Shown: positions 54,125-63,240, counted from the stretch's first letter. The stretch is 64,000 nt of DNA from Cryobacterium sp. HLT2-28 (GCF_004402495.1 NZ_SOFH01000007.1:68183-132182), one strand, 5' to 3'. Made by a program: numbers and translations. The notes: generated by a model not told the origin, from the sequence alone.

Positions 54125-54706
54125 ATGAAACAGAGAGAGCTCTTCCTCCAGTCGGATGCCGCGTTGCGCTCCGTCATCGACCGGATCACCCCCGCGCAAC
54201 TGCACCTCCCGGCGCCCGGCGACTGGTCCCGCACGCCCAACCCCGCCCTGCGCGACATCCTCGCGGACCACGCCCGCGACGAGGCCTGGCTGCCCGCCGT
54301 GCTGGCCGGACGCACCATCGCCGAGGTCGGCGACGACTACGCCGGCGACCTGCTCGGCGACGACCCGATCGGAGCCTACGACCGGCTCAACGACCTCGCC
54401 ACCGCGAGTGTCACCGCCGAGCTCGACCCGGAGAAGACCGTGCACCTGAGCTACGGCGACTTCCCCCTCGCCGAGTACCTGCAGCACGTGAGCATCTACC
54501 GTGCCTTCCAGGCCTGGTCGATCGCGAAGCTGATCGGGCTGGGCTTCGCGATGCCCGCGCCCCTGGTCGAGAACCTGTGGAAGCAGATCGGGCCGCAGAT
54601 CCCCGGCTGGCGGGAGATGGGCGTCTTCGGGCCTGAGGTCGACGTGCCGCCGGACGCCGACCGGGAGACACAGCTGCTCGGCAAGACCGGCTACTGGGTG
54701 CCCTGA
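54125..54706 (+). CDS. DinB-like / mycothiol-dependent maleylpyruvate isomerase-type protein
   Basis: 193 residues. N-terminal DinB-like four-helix pattern: LRSVIDRITPAQLHLPAPGDW, ALRDILADHARDEAWLPAVL and SYGDFPLAEYLQHVSIYRAF. Metal-ligand histidines H49 and H117 or H122 are plausible. Function unassigned. Convergent with CorA (1-nt gap). Confidence 0.7.
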   Translation: MKQRELFLQSDAALRSVIDRITPAQLHLPAPGDWSRTPNPALRDILADHARDEAWLPAVLAGRTIAEVGDDYAGDLLGDDPIGAYDRLNDLATASVTAELDPEKTVHLSYGDFPLAEYLQHVSIYRAFQAWSIAKLIGLGFAMPAPLVENLWKQIGPQIPGWREMGVFGPEVDVPPDADRETQLLGKTGYWVP

Positions 54707-54707
54707 C

Positions 54708-55697
54708 TCAGATCCAGTCGTTGCGCTTGAACAGCACGTAGAGCAGCGCCGACAGCCCCACGATCAGGCCGAGCGAACTGTAGTAGCCGAACTCCTGGCT
54801 GAACCCCGGGTAGGGCACGTTCTGGCCGTAGAACCCGGTGATCGCCGTCGGCACGGCGATGATGGCCGCATACCCGGTCACCTTCTTCGTGATCACGTTG
54901 AGCCGGTTCCCCTGGATCGCGAGATTGGCCTCGAGGATGCTGGTGGCCAGGTCCCGCAGGCTCTCGGTCCATTCCATCGCCCGCAGCACATGGTCGTAGA
55001 CGTCCTGGAAGTACGGCCCCATCTCGTCACCGAGCAGGTGCAGGTCGCGGCGGAGCAGCGTGTTGACGACCTCGCGCATCGGCAGGATCACCCGGCGCAG
55101 GGTGACCAGGCTCTTGCGGAGCTCGAAGGAACGCCGCTGCACCTGCTCCTGGTCGGCGGTGGGAACGAAGAGCTGGCTCTCCAGCTCCTCGATCTCGTCG
55201 TCGAGGGCCTCGACCGCCTCGAAATAGCCGTCGACGAGGTAGTCGAGCAGCCCGTGCACCAGGAACGCGACCCCGTTCTTCGCGAGGTCGGGGGAGGAGT
55301 CCCACCGGGCGACGACCTCGTCCACGCCGAAACGGCCGTTCCGGTGCACGGTCACGAGGGCGCGGTCGGTGATGAACGCTGCGATCTCGTGCGTGGTCAC
55401 CCGCGAGGTGGCCGGGTCGAGGGCGGCTGAGTAGGCGGAGAGGAAGAGGTGGTCGGGATAGCGGTCGAGCTTGGGTCGCTGGCCGAGGCTGAGCGCGTCT
55501 TCGACCGCGAGTTCGTGCAGCCCCAGCTCCTCTGCGAGGAGGGCGAGCTCGTCCTCGCCCGGATCGTCAAGGTCGACCCACACCACCGAGTCGGCTGCCT
55601 CGAGGTGCTCGGAGACGTCGGCGAGCGAGAAGTCCTCACCGACGAGGAGGCCATCACGGTAACAGCGGGTTCGAGGTGTCTGCACCTCCTCAGTCAA
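54708..55697 (-). CDS. corA: CorA family divalent cation transporter
   Basis: About 329 residues. The cytosolic alpha/beta domain (WVDLDDPGEDELALLAEELG) and helical stalk (EEIEELESQLFVP) lead to two C-terminal TM helices with GFYGQNVPYPG between them, a variant of the CorA YGMNF pore motif. The start is uncertain: TTG 55697 avoids overlap with the gene upstream; GTG 55685 follows gaggag too closely; ATG 55769 would overlap by 56 nt. A GQN variant might alter selectivity. Confidence 0.85.
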   Translation of the reverse strand: MTEEVQTPRTRCYRDGLLVGEDFSLADVSEHLEAADSVVWVDLDDPGEDELALLAEELGLHELAVEDALSLGQRPKLDRYPDHLFLSAYSAALDPATSRVTTHEIAAFITDRALVTVHRNGRFGVDEVVARWDSSPDLAKNGVAFLVHGLLDYLVDGYFEAVEALDDEIEELESQLFVPTADQEQVQRRSFELRKSLVTLRRVILPMREVVNTLLRRDLHLLGDEMGPYFQDVYDHVLRAMEWTESLRDLATSILEANLAIQGNRLNVITKKVTGYAAIIAVPTAITGFYGQNVPYPGFSQEFGYYSSLGLIVGLSALLYVLFKRNDWI

Positions 55698-55713
55698 CCA
55701 GCTATCGCCCGGT

Positions 55714-56070
55714 TCAGAGCCCGTACAGGTCGTCCCAGCCGTTATTGGACTGTGTACCGGCGTCGGCATAGGCGTATGCGTAGGCCGGTTCGGCGCGGGT
55801 GGTCAGCACCCGGGTGCGCTCGCGCAGGTAGGCGACGGCGTCGGCGGTGTCCGGATCCTTGGCCCGGGTCTTCTCCGGCACGCTGAGGAATTCACTGGTC
55901 GGGCCGACGACCAGTTGCACCAGCATGGTGTGGCCGTCGTCGGTGAGCGCCGGCAGCTCCAGGAGCTCGGAGCTGTTGCAGACCGGCAGGGCCACCGCCA
56001 GTTGCAGCAGCGCGTCCGCTGCGCCGTCGGTGGTGAGGAACGATCTTCCGCAGTACGAGACTCTCTTCAT
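55714..56070 (-). CDS. Conserved hypothetical protein (118 aa)
   Basis: 118 residues with an alpha/beta pattern (MKRVSYCGRSFLTTDGAADA, LLQLAVALPVCNSSELLELP, HTMLVQLVVGPTSEFLSVPE). The C terminus is polar and Tyr/Ala-rich (PAYAYAYADAGTQSNNGWDD). Probably cotranscribed with corA 17 nt downstream. No family recognised. Confidence 0.65.
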   Translation of the reverse strand: MKRVSYCGRSFLTTDGAADALLQLAVALPVCNSSELLELPALTDDGHTMLVQLVVGPTSEFLSVPEKTRAKDPDTADAVAYLRERTRVLTTRAEPAYAYAYADAGTQSNNGWDDLYGL

Positions 56071-56196
56071 GGAATTGCCTTCCCCCGCGACCGTCTTCGA
56101 TGGATCAAACCCAGGTCGATGCGGCCAACGTAGCGCGGCCGCGCCGATCCCGCTGTCGGCAGGAATGAGGACACCCGAAAGCGGGGAATGCTCAGG

Positions 56197-57687
56197 TCAC
56201 AGGCCGATTCGTTCCCAGCCGGCGAGGCCGGCGGGGGTGTCGATCACCTGTTTGCCGCTGGCATCCGCCAGCTCGATCCGGAAGCTCGGCGCACCGAGCG
56301 TGGTGCGCACGGTCAGTTCCGCGCGGGCGTCCCCGTTCGACCAGAGCAGCCGCAGTTGGTCCTCGCCGGGGGTCGCCCAGCTGAATTCGCCGTCGAACGC
56401 CGGATGCCCGGTGCGCAGCCGGGCGAGCCCGAGCTGGGCCTGGGTGACCTCGGTGCCCAGGGCCTGGCTGACCTCGTCGGCCGGGTAACGGTGCCGGTTC
56501 ACGTCGCGGCCGTTCCCGGTCTCGGCGAAGAGGCTGGTGTCGTCGAGTCCGCCGAGCAGGCCGACGTAGTAGACCTGCGGGCGGCCGGGAAGGAAGTGCT
56601 GCACGGCGCGGGCGAGGAGGTAGGGCACCGTCTCGCCGGCGAGCGTGCTGAAGAAGGTCGCGTTGATCTGGTGCGGGAGGGTGAACCACTCCGGCACCAC
56701 CGAGGCGATCGAGGAGTGGCCGTGCGTGGCCACGGCGGCGCGGGCGAAGATGGCGGCCATCTCGTCCTGGCTGATCAACCCGGGACGGTCCCCGTTCGGG
56801 CCGGCGTCGATGATTCCGATGCCGTCGTGGGTGTCGAGCACGGTGATGGCGTTCTCCGGCCGGATCTCGAACCAGCGCGCGAGGCGGTCGACGGTGCCGG
56901 TGCCGAGGGAGTGCAGCAGAAGCGGGGCGAGCGCGAAGTCGTAGACCCAATCCACGAGCGGGGCGATCGCGAGCTGCTGGCTGTAGTGCGCGTGCACCTC
57001 GACCAGCACGTCGACCTGGGCCTGGTGGGCCAGGGCGACGACGACCTTGGTGAACTCGAGAGTCTCCGGCGTCATGAAACTGTCGGTGCCGGGGGTCTTG
57101 ACGGCGTAGCCGACCGCGTCGAGCCGCACGGTGCTGACGCCCCCATCGGCGAGGGCGCGGAGCACCCGCCGCAGGTAACTGAGCGCAGCCGGGTGGTTCA
57201 CGTCCAGGTCCACCTGGGTGGGCATGAAGGTCGTCCAGACGAGGTGGCGGCTGCCGTCGGCACCCTGGTAGGCCGTGAATGGCAGGCCGGGGCGGGGACG
57301 GTAGAACGCGGTGATCTCCCGCTCAGTGCCGCCGTTCGGGAACACGGTGTCGAAGGTGAGGAACATCCCGGCGAATTCCGAGGCGTCGCCACGGGCCAGC
57401 CAGTCGACGAATTCCGCCGAGGAGGACGACACGTGGTTGACGATGAGGTCCGCGGTGAGTCCGCGGGTGCGGGCGAGCGACCGCATCTCGTCCCAGGTGC
57501 CGAGGCGAGGGTCGACCGACGCGTGGTCTACGGGGTCGAACCCGGCATCCGCGCCGTCGAAGGGAATGTAGAACGGGAGCACGTGCACGCTCGAGAACGC
57601 GCGCAGCGGCCCGTCGAGCACGGCCTGCAACTCGGGGACGGTGCCGCCCAGTCGATCGGCGTAGACGAGCAGCTCAACAGCGGACAT
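56197..57687 (-). CDS. Sucrose phosphorylase (GH13 subfamily 18)
   Basis: 496 residues. VELLVYADRLGGTVPEL, FDGADAGFDPVDHASVDPRL, TVRLDAVGYAVKTPGT (catalytic Asp), DVLVEVHAHY (catalytic Glu) and LDTHDGIGIID are typical of sucrose phosphorylase-like GH13_18 enzymes that make glucose-1-phosphate from sucrose or related glucosides. ATG 57687 is preferred with gggagc upstream; ATG 57702 is in frame. Preceded by a 52-codon ORF and a GEMM-type riboswitch. Confidence 0.88.
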   Translation of the reverse strand: MSAVELLVYADRLGGTVPELQAVLDGPLRAFSSVHVLPFYIPFDGADAGFDPVDHASVDPRLGTWDEMRSLARTRGLTADLIVNHVSSSSAEFVDWLARGDASEFAGMFLTFDTVFPNGGTEREITAFYRPRPGLPFTAYQGADGSRHLVWTTFMPTQVDLDVNHPAALSYLRRVLRALADGGVSTVRLDAVGYAVKTPGTDSFMTPETLEFTKVVVALAHQAQVDVLVEVHAHYSQQLAIAPLVDWVYDFALAPLLLHSLGTGTVDRLARWFEIRPENAITVLDTHDGIGIIDAGPNGDRPGLISQDEMAAIFARAAVATHGHSSIASVVPEWFTLPHQINATFFSTLAGETVPYLLARAVQHFLPGRPQVYYVGLLGGLDDTSLFAETGNGRDVNRHRYPADEVSQALGTEVTQAQLGLARLRTGHPAFDGEFSWATPGEDQLRLLWSNGDARAELTVRTTLGAPSFRIELADASGKQVIDTPAGLAGWERIGL

Positions 57688-57792
57688 TCTGGCTCCCGGC
57701 ATTCCGGCGGCACACCGGTCGGCGACGCGGCGGCAGTCCGCGACCCGTGAAAGAATCGCGGCACCGGTTCAGAAGTTACGGCACGCGGAAGG

Positions 57793-57951
57793 TCAGCGCA
57801 ATTTGCGCGGCACCGCGACGGCCGGCGACGAGCCGAACCAGGAGATCCCGGCGCCGGCGGCCTCCGGGGCGGACTCGTGTGAGGGATCCGTCTGAACCGG
57901 GGGAGCCGCCCGCCCGTTTCGAACGTTGGATTCTGGGAAGGGAAAACTCAT
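57793..57951 (-). CDS. 52-codon ORF behind the riboswitch
   Basis: 52 residues from ATG 57951: SFPFPESNVRNGRAAPPVQT then EAAGAGISWFGSSPAVAVPR. The start lies 16 nt past the 3' strand of the riboswitch P1 stem, with an agga-like site in between. Stop 105 nt before the sucrose phosphorylase start. No homology recognised; the position strongly suggests it is the first translated element of the regulated unit. Confidence 0.55.
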   Translation of the reverse strand: MSFPFPESNVRNGRAAPPVQTDPSHESAPEAAGAGISWFGSSPAVAVPRKLR

Positions 57952-57967
57952 GCTGTGCCAGTCCTAT

Positions 57968-58044
57968 CCAATCGGTAGGCCGGCTGACCCAGGGTCCCGT
58001 GCCTTTGCGACCCCGCCTTGCGACGGGTGTGCCCGTGCGATTGG
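57968..58044 (-). ncRNA. Candidate cyclic di-GMP-I (GEMM-type) riboswitch
   Basis: On the minus strand the 77-nt element is closed by a perfect 7-bp P1 (ccaatcg/cgattgg). Inside, GGGCACACC leads into a hairpin capped by a GCAA tetraloop (cgtcgcaaggcg), then GGGGTCGCAAAGGCACGGG, a short second hairpin, and GTCAGCCGGCCTACC. This follows the GEMM-I layout: GGCA-ACC, GNRA-capped stem, GGG-CGCAAAG-C-CGGG, then CAGCCGG--ACC. The ribosome site of the following ORF lies directly behind P1, suggesting translational control. The window also encodes two GGDEF proteins. Confidence 0.7.
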
Positions 58045-58124
58045 CGGTGAGAAACCGCCCGGCCGGCATGGGAAGATCAGCAGGCCTCGGAGGCAGTATC
58101 GCCGGATGGCGGCGGAACGGCAAG

Positions 58125-58167
58125 GGCCCCGCCGTGCTGGTCGGTTGTCGACCAGCACGGCGGGGCC
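58125..58167 (-). terminator. Strong hairpin after the APC permease gene
   Basis: Perfect 19-bp arms: ggccccgccgtgctggtcg (58125-58143) and cgaccagcacggcggggcc (58149-58167), loop gttgt. It ends the APC permease transcript and separates it from the riboswitch unit. It may work in both directions. Confidence 0.85.
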
Positions 58168-58220
58168 GGAGCGGCGGATGTCAGCTGGGGCTGTCGCGGC
58201 GGATGGATGCCGGCCTGCCC

Positions 58221-59819
58221 CTACTCGGGGACCACCAGTGCGGGCGTGTCCTTACGCAGGGTCTCGCCGCGGAAGAAGCTCGGCTGGCGCCAATAGGTCA
58301 GGCCCATCACCGCGCCGCCGAGCAGCAGGAGACCGACGCCGATCACGAAGACGAGTCCGATCCCGAAGAGCTCAGAGCCGCTGCCGAAGTCGGGGCTCCA
58401 GCTGCTCACCGCGGTCTGCACGAAGACCACGGTGAGAATCAGCCCGCCGAGCCCCGGCACGAGCAGGCGCATCACGAAGTTCCGGATGCTGCTGAACAGG
58501 CTCTGCCGGAAATACCAGACGCAGGCGAACGAGGTCAGGGCGTAGTAGAAGCAGATCATCAGGCCCAGCGACATGATCGTGTCACCCAGCACGTCCACGC
58601 TGATGACCGTCATGACCGCGTAGAACCCGCCGGCGATGGCACCCGCGGCGATCGTGGCGTAGCCCGGCGAGCCGAACCGCTTGCTGATGGTGGCGAATTT
58701 CGGCGGGAGAGCGTTGTAGTGCGCCATCGCCAGCAGCGTGCGCGCGGGGGAGGTCATCGTGGACTGCAGGGAGGAGGCCGAGCTGGCGAGCACGGCCAGC
58801 GACATCAGCACGGCGAGCGGTCCCATGATCGGCGACGCGATGGCGGCGAAGATATTGCCCTGGTTGTCGGGGTTGCTCAGGCCGATGCCGTCGACGCCGA
58901 CACCGGAGACCATCATGGTCGCGACGATGAGGGCGAGGTAGAGGCCGAGCACGACGAGGGCGGTGAGGGTTCCTGCCTTGCCGGCCGTCTTCTGGCCGCC
59001 CTTGGTCTCCTCGTTCATGGTGAGGCAGACGTCCCAGCCCCAATACACGAAGATCGCCAGCGAGATTCCGGCGGCGAACTGGCTGAAGCTCTCCACCCTG
59101 GTCGGGTCGAACCACGCCCAGTCGAACGGGATCGCCGTCGTCGACGCGGCGGAGCCGGCGCCGATGAGGGCCGTCACGGTGAAGATGCCCAGGACCACCA
59201 GCTGGAATCCGACGAGGCTGTACTGCACGAGCTTGGTGGCGTGCAGGCCGCGGTAGCTGACCCAGACGGCGAGAGCGACGAAGGCCAGGCAGGTGGCGAT
59301 GTTCACGGCGGTGTTGTCGGCCAGCGCGGCCAGGCCGGGATTGCCGAAGACTTCGCCGAGGAAGACGTAGAAGAAACTGACCGCGACGCCGGCCAGGCTG
59401 GAGAGCACGATGATGTTGGCGGCGAGCATGCCCCAACCGCCCATCCAGCCGACGAACGGTCCGAACGCCTTGGTGGTCCAGGTGAACGACGTGCCGCTGT
59501 CGGGGGAGTCGGCGTTGAGCTCGCGGTAGGCCAGGGCGACCAGGATCATCGGGATGAAGGCGACGATGAAGATCGCCGGCACCTGGAATCCGACCTCGCT
59601 CACGGTGGCGCCGAGGGAACTGGTCAGGCTGTACGCCGGGGCGACCGAGGACACGCCCATGACGACGACGGCGAGGAGGCCGAGCTGGCCGCCCTTGAGG
59701 CCCTTCCTGGTGATGCCGTGGGTGGATCCGGCCGCGTCGTGCAGCTGGTTGCTGTGCACGTGCGGCTGGTGGTCGCCGGTGGGGGAGGCCGGGGCTGGCC
59801 GGGTCGAGAGGTCGGTCAT
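58221..59819 (-). CDS. APC family amino acid/polyamine permease
   Basis: 532 residues with ~12-14 hydrophobic helices. Typical APC start GLLAVVVMGVSSVAPAYSLT, NADSPDSGTSFTWTTKAFGP (TM3), IFVYWGWDVCLTMNEETKGG and a C-terminal cytosolic tail. ATG 59819 follows aaaggga by 5 nt and is preferred. Divergent neighbour is a TetR gene 179 bp upstream. Substrate unknown. Confidence 0.9.
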   Translation of the reverse strand: MTDLSTRPAPASPTGDHQPHVHSNQLHDAAGSTHGITRKGLKGGQLGLLAVVVMGVSSVAPAYSLTSSLGATVSEVGFQVPAIFIVAFIPMILVALAYRELNADSPDSGTSFTWTTKAFGPFVGWMGGWGMLAANIIVLSSLAGVAVSFFYVFLGEVFGNPGLAALADNTAVNIATCLAFVALAVWVSYRGLHATKLVQYSLVGFQLVVLGIFTVTALIGAGSAASTTAIPFDWAWFDPTRVESFSQFAAGISLAIFVYWGWDVCLTMNEETKGGQKTAGKAGTLTALVVLGLYLALIVATMMVSGVGVDGIGLSNPDNQGNIFAAIASPIMGPLAVLMSLAVLASSASSLQSTMTSPARTLLAMAHYNALPPKFATISKRFGSPGYATIAAGAIAGGFYAVMTVISVDVLGDTIMSLGLMICFYYALTSFACVWYFRQSLFSSIRNFVMRLLVPGLGGLILTVVFVQTAVSSWSPDFGSGSELFGIGLVFVIGVGLLLLGGAVMGLTYWRQPSFFRGETLRKDTPALVVPE

Positions 59820-59998
59820 GGTGATCCCTTTCATGCGTCTTCACTGACGATGTGTGGGTGGGGACGGCGGGCGCGAGGGGAGGGATGGCGTCGCGCTGCC
59901 GACTAAATGAATTGGGTTCGTTTAGTTTGAGCCGGGCGGCAGAGGAATGCAAGCGAATCCGAAAGAAAAAGATAACATTCCGGATGTTTGCACCGTCC

Positions 59999-60670
59999 TC
60001 AGGCGTCAGGCCCCGGCCTGGTGGCAGGGACAGCCGCGAGCAGCGCCTCGAGCCCGAACTGGAAGGCAACGTCGGCGGGGCGCTCCCCGGTGCTCCGATC
60101 CTGGCCGAGGACGGCCGCGGTGAACGTCGGGCTCGAGTCGGCCAGCTCGCCGGTGTCGAAGATGTCGGCCGGCGCGTTGGCGTCGAGGGCGGAGCCGAAG
60201 ATGAACGACTCGACGGCGACGATGGCCGGGATGATCGTCTCCACTGGCACGCCGGCCCCGGCCAGTCCCACGGCAACGGTCTCGTACATCTTCAGGGTCT
60301 CCGGGGCACCCGTCACCGGCAGCACGGCCACCAGCGGAACCAGGGGAGAGTGCCGGGCGAACACGTCCCGGTAAGACCACGCCCAGCGGCGCATGGCGTC
60401 ATCCCAGGGCTCTGAGCCGAACCCGCTCACGTCGACCATGGTCATCACGTGGTCTTCCAGCCACTGCAGCACCTCCTGCTTGGAGGAGACATGGTTGTAC
60501 AGCGCGGAGGGAGCGACCTTCAGGGTCCTCGCCAGGCTCGACATGGTGAAACCGCCGTAGCCCTCGGTCGTGATCAGCGCGAGCGCGGCGGCGGTGATCC
60601 GGGTGCGCGACAACACCATCTCCAGGGGGCGCCCGGCGCGGCGTGGCGCGGCACTGGCGTCGGCGGTCAT
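59999..60670 (-). CDS. TetR-family regulator (next to APC permease)
   Basis: 223 residues. HTH: TRITAAALALITTEGYGGFT then MSSLARTLKVAPSALYNHVS. C-terminal TetR_C-like helices. ATG 60670 chosen for its gagaggag site and for the domain start; the frame is open far upstream. A palindrome upstream (60718-60740) fits autoregulation. It is in the same direction as the permease. Confidence 0.88.
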   Translation of the reverse strand: MTADASAAPRRAGRPLEMVLSRTRITAAALALITTEGYGGFTMSSLARTLKVAPSALYNHVSSKQEVLQWLEDHVMTMVDVSGFGSEPWDDAMRRWAWSYRDVFARHSPLVPLVAVLPVTGAPETLKMYETVAVGLAGAGVPVETIIPAIVAVESFIFGSALDANAPADIFDTGELADSSPTFTAAVLGQDRSTGERPADVAFQFGLEALLAAVPATRPGPDA

Positions 60671-60717
60671 CCGGCGGCTCCTCTCGAAGAGCGTGAGATG
60701 GCCAGAGTAGACCATCC

Positions 60718-60740
60718 GAAATGACCGGTCGTCATTTCGC
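60718..60740. promoter_or_regulatory. TetR operator candidate
   Basis: cgaaatgac (60718-60726) and gtcatttcg (60732-60740) form a perfect 9-bp-arm palindrome around cggtc, 48 nt upstream of the tetR start. Confidence 0.7.
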
Positions 60741-61008
60741 GGAGGCCGCAGAGAGCAATGCCGAGCACGACCGGCGGTCAGAAACCGCAGTGCGTCAGGT
60801 CGAGGCTGTGCTGCGCTCGACCACCACCGCCGACCTCCCGGAGCCGGAGCGGCCCGTGGTTCCCGCGAACCCTTGACACGGACCGGCATCAAAATTACCG
60901 TGAGGAATGAGCCGGTGGTTCGGCCGATTGCCTCCCCGGAAGGCGGGCGAACCGGCCGAGATGGTGCAGTCGTGCCGGAGTTTCGTCGATCTCTATTGGG
61001 TGATCACC

Positions 61009-62394
61009 ATGACGGCACGGTCAGATTCCCGGCTCCAGTTCCTCGGCGCAACCGACTCGGTCACCGGCTCGAGGTTCCTGGTCGAATCGGCCGGTCGCCG
61101 CATCCTCATCGATTGCGGCCTGTTCCAGGGTTACAAGCTGCTGCGCGACCGCAACCGGCTCGCCTTCCCGGTGGCACCGGAGTCCCTTGACGCCGTGCTG
61201 CTCACGCACGCGCACCTCGACCACACCGGCTACCTCCCCGCGCTCGTGCGAGACGGCTTCGACGGACCGGTCTACACGACGAAGGGGACCGCGGAACTCT
61301 GTTCGCTGCTGCTGCCCGACAGCGGCTACCTCCTCGAGGAGGAGGCGAACTTCGCCCGCAAGCGCAAGTCGTCGCGGCACGAGAACCCACGTCCTCTCTA
61401 CACGGCGGAGGATGCCGTGACCAGCCTCGAATCGTTCCGGCCCCGGAACTTCGACCAGGAGATCGACCTCGGCGGCGGCATCCGGGCCACCTTCATTCCG
61501 GCCGGCCACATCCTCGGGGCGGCCCAGATCCGGCTCTCGGTCGGTGAGTCGACCCTGCACTTCACCGGCGACCTCGGCCGGGCAAACGACCCGTTGATGA
61601 ACCCGCCGCGTGCGCTGGAGGCCGTCGACGTGCTCGTGGCGGAGTCAACCTACGGGGACCGCACGCACGACCCGGCCGATCCCGAGGCCGAACTGGGCGA
61701 GGTGATCCGCCGGGTCGCCGGGCGCGGCGGCGTCATCGTGATCCCCGCCTTCGCGGTAGGCCGGTCCGAGACCGTGCTGCTGCACCTCTCCCGGTTGCGC
61801 GACCGCGGCGAGATCCCGGCGATCCCGGTCTACCTGAACAGCCCGATGGCGGTCGACGCCGCTGAGATCTACCAACGCCACCAGGGCGAGCACCGCCTGA
61901 CCGAGGCCGAGTACCGCAGCATGTACGACCTTGCCCGGATGGTGCGGACCGTCGACGAATCCAAGCTGCTCAACCTGCGCGGCGGCCCGATGATCATCGT
62001 CTCCGCCAGCGGGATGCTCACCGGCGGCCGGGTGCTCCACCACATCGTGGCGTTCGGATCTGACCCGCGCAACGCCATCATCCTCACCGGTTTCCAGGCC
62101 GGCGGCACCCGCGGCGCCGCCCTCCTCCGTGGTGACGACACGCTGCGCATCTTCGGCCGGGACGTGCCGATCACCGCCGAGGTCGTGGAGATCGGGAGCC
62201 TGTCCGCCCACGCCGACTCCGACGAGATCATCGAGTGGATGCGTGCCGCCCCGGCCGCCCCCGCGATGACCTACCTCACCCACGGCGAGCCGGCATCCTC
62301 CGACACCCTGCGGTTGCGGATCAAGCACGAACTCGGCTGGAACGTGCGGGTGCCCGAACACCTCGAGCGGATCGATCCGGCCGCTCCCCGCTGA
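61009..62394 (+). CDS. Metallo-beta-lactamase/beta-CASP RNase family protein
   Basis: 461 residues. MBL motifs: THAHLDHTGYLP (HxHxDH), metal-binding PAGHILGAAQ, and D in FTGDLGR. Beta-CASP region with SASGMLTGGRVLHH and the C-terminal SAHADSDE and LTHGEP blocks. Members are RNA-processing exonucleases/endonucleases. Start ATG 61009 is preferred; the open frame extends 34 codons upstream. Confidence 0.93.
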   Translation: MTARSDSRLQFLGATDSVTGSRFLVESAGRRILIDCGLFQGYKLLRDRNRLAFPVAPESLDAVLLTHAHLDHTGYLPALVRDGFDGPVYTTKGTAELCSLLLPDSGYLLEEEANFARKRKSSRHENPRPLYTAEDAVTSLESFRPRNFDQEIDLGGGIRATFIPAGHILGAAQIRLSVGESTLHFTGDLGRANDPLMNPPRALEAVDVLVAESTYGDRTHDPADPEAELGEVIRRVAGRGGVIVIPAFAVGRSETVLLHLSRLRDRGEIPAIPVYLNSPMAVDAAEIYQRHQGEHRLTEAEYRSMYDLARMVRTVDESKLLNLRGGPMIIVSASGMLTGGRVLHHIVAFGSDPRNAIILTGFQAGGTRGAALLRGDDTLRIFGRDVPITAEVVEIGSLSAHADSDEIIEWMRAAPAAPAMTYLTHGEPASSDTLRLRIKHELGWNVRVPEHLERIDPAAPR

Positions 62395-62433
62395 GCCCGA
62401 CCGCCGGGGATTCCGTGATAATTTCGGCAGACC

Positions 62434-63204
62434 ATGACCGTTCCCCCGAGCACCGAGCCCGCGAGCGATGAATCCGCACGCGAGGAGTCACCGCCCGCAC
62501 GCCAGCGAGCGCTGACCAGGGTCGAGGTCGCCGACGTCGCCGTGCGGCTGTTCCGCGAGCGCGGCTATGAGGCCACCAGTGCCACCGAGATCGCCGAGGC
62601 GGCCGGGGTCTCGCGCAGCACGTTCTTCCGACAGTTCCGCTCGAAGGACGACGTGATCTTCGCCGACCACGACGAGCTGCTCGAACAGATCGCGCGCCAT
62701 TTCGAGTTGCCGCACGCCGACCCGTGGCTGGCCGTGTGCGAGGCGGCGACCATGGTCTTCGAACGGTTCCGGGAGCGTCTGGAGGTCGTGCGGATCAGGG
62801 ACCTGGTCGTGCGGGAGACCCCCGTACTGCATGACCGGGAGACCGTGATGGTGATCCGGTACGAACGGATGTTCGCCAGCTACCTCAGATCTTCCGCCCC
62901 GGCGGTGCCGGCACTGGCCGCCATCCGCTTCGCGGCCGCGGTCACGGCCACCCACAACTACGAGCTGCGCCGGCTGATCCGCTCCACGGCGGATGACCCC
63001 CGCGCCGCCGCACTGCCCGCCGAGCTGGCCGCCGAACTCGCGCAGGTGCGCCGGATGTTCCGCCCGGACGGTCGCGCGACTGCGGGACCGGCCCCCGGGC
63101 CCGAGTTGGTCGTCGCCGTCTTCCCGGCCTCGATGGACCCCGGCGATCTGGCCAGGGCCGTCGAGGAACGACTCCGCGCGGCGACGGGCACCCCTGCCCT
63201 CTGA
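62434..63204 (+). CDS. TetR-family regulator (next to enoyl-CoA hydratase)
   Basis: 256 residues. HTH VRLFRERGYEATSATEIAEA and AGVSRSTFFRQFRSKDDVIF. The extended C terminus is Pro/Ala-rich. Divergence is absent; the enoyl-CoA hydratase gene lies in the same direction 80 nt downstream, behind paired repeats likely bound by this protein. A fatty-acyl-CoA ligand is inferred. Confidence 0.85.
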   Translation: MTVPPSTEPASDESAREESPPARQRALTRVEVADVAVRLFRERGYEATSATEIAEAAGVSRSTFFRQFRSKDDVIFADHDELLEQIARHFELPHADPWLAVCEAATMVFERFRERLEVVRIRDLVVRETPVLHDRETVMVIRYERMFASYLRSSAPAVPALAAIRFAAAVTATHNYELRRLIRSTADDPRAAALPAELAAELAQVRRMFRPDGRATAGPAPGPELVVAVFPASMDPGDLARAVEERLRAATGTPAL

Positions 63205-63240
63205 GACTGAGTTTCACTTGACCTGAGACTGAGTGTCAGG
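63201..63240. promoter_or_regulatory. Paired operator repeats before the enoyl-CoA hydratase gene
   Basis: ctgagactgagt occurs at 63201-63212 and 63223-63234 (22-bp spacing). The second lies within cctgagactgagtgtcagg, an imperfect palindrome. Likely TetR sites controlling fatty acid degradation. Confidence 0.6.

Noticed and set aside
57968..58044. Cobalamin or ydaO (c-di-AMP) riboswitch
   Set aside because: No B12-box-like or ydaO core words; the arrangement fits GEMM instead.
57747..59906. Very long plus-strand open frame of ~719 codons
   Set aside because: It is the shadow of the APC permease gene and of the intergenic riboswitch region; composition is Gly/Glu/Arg-rich without domains.
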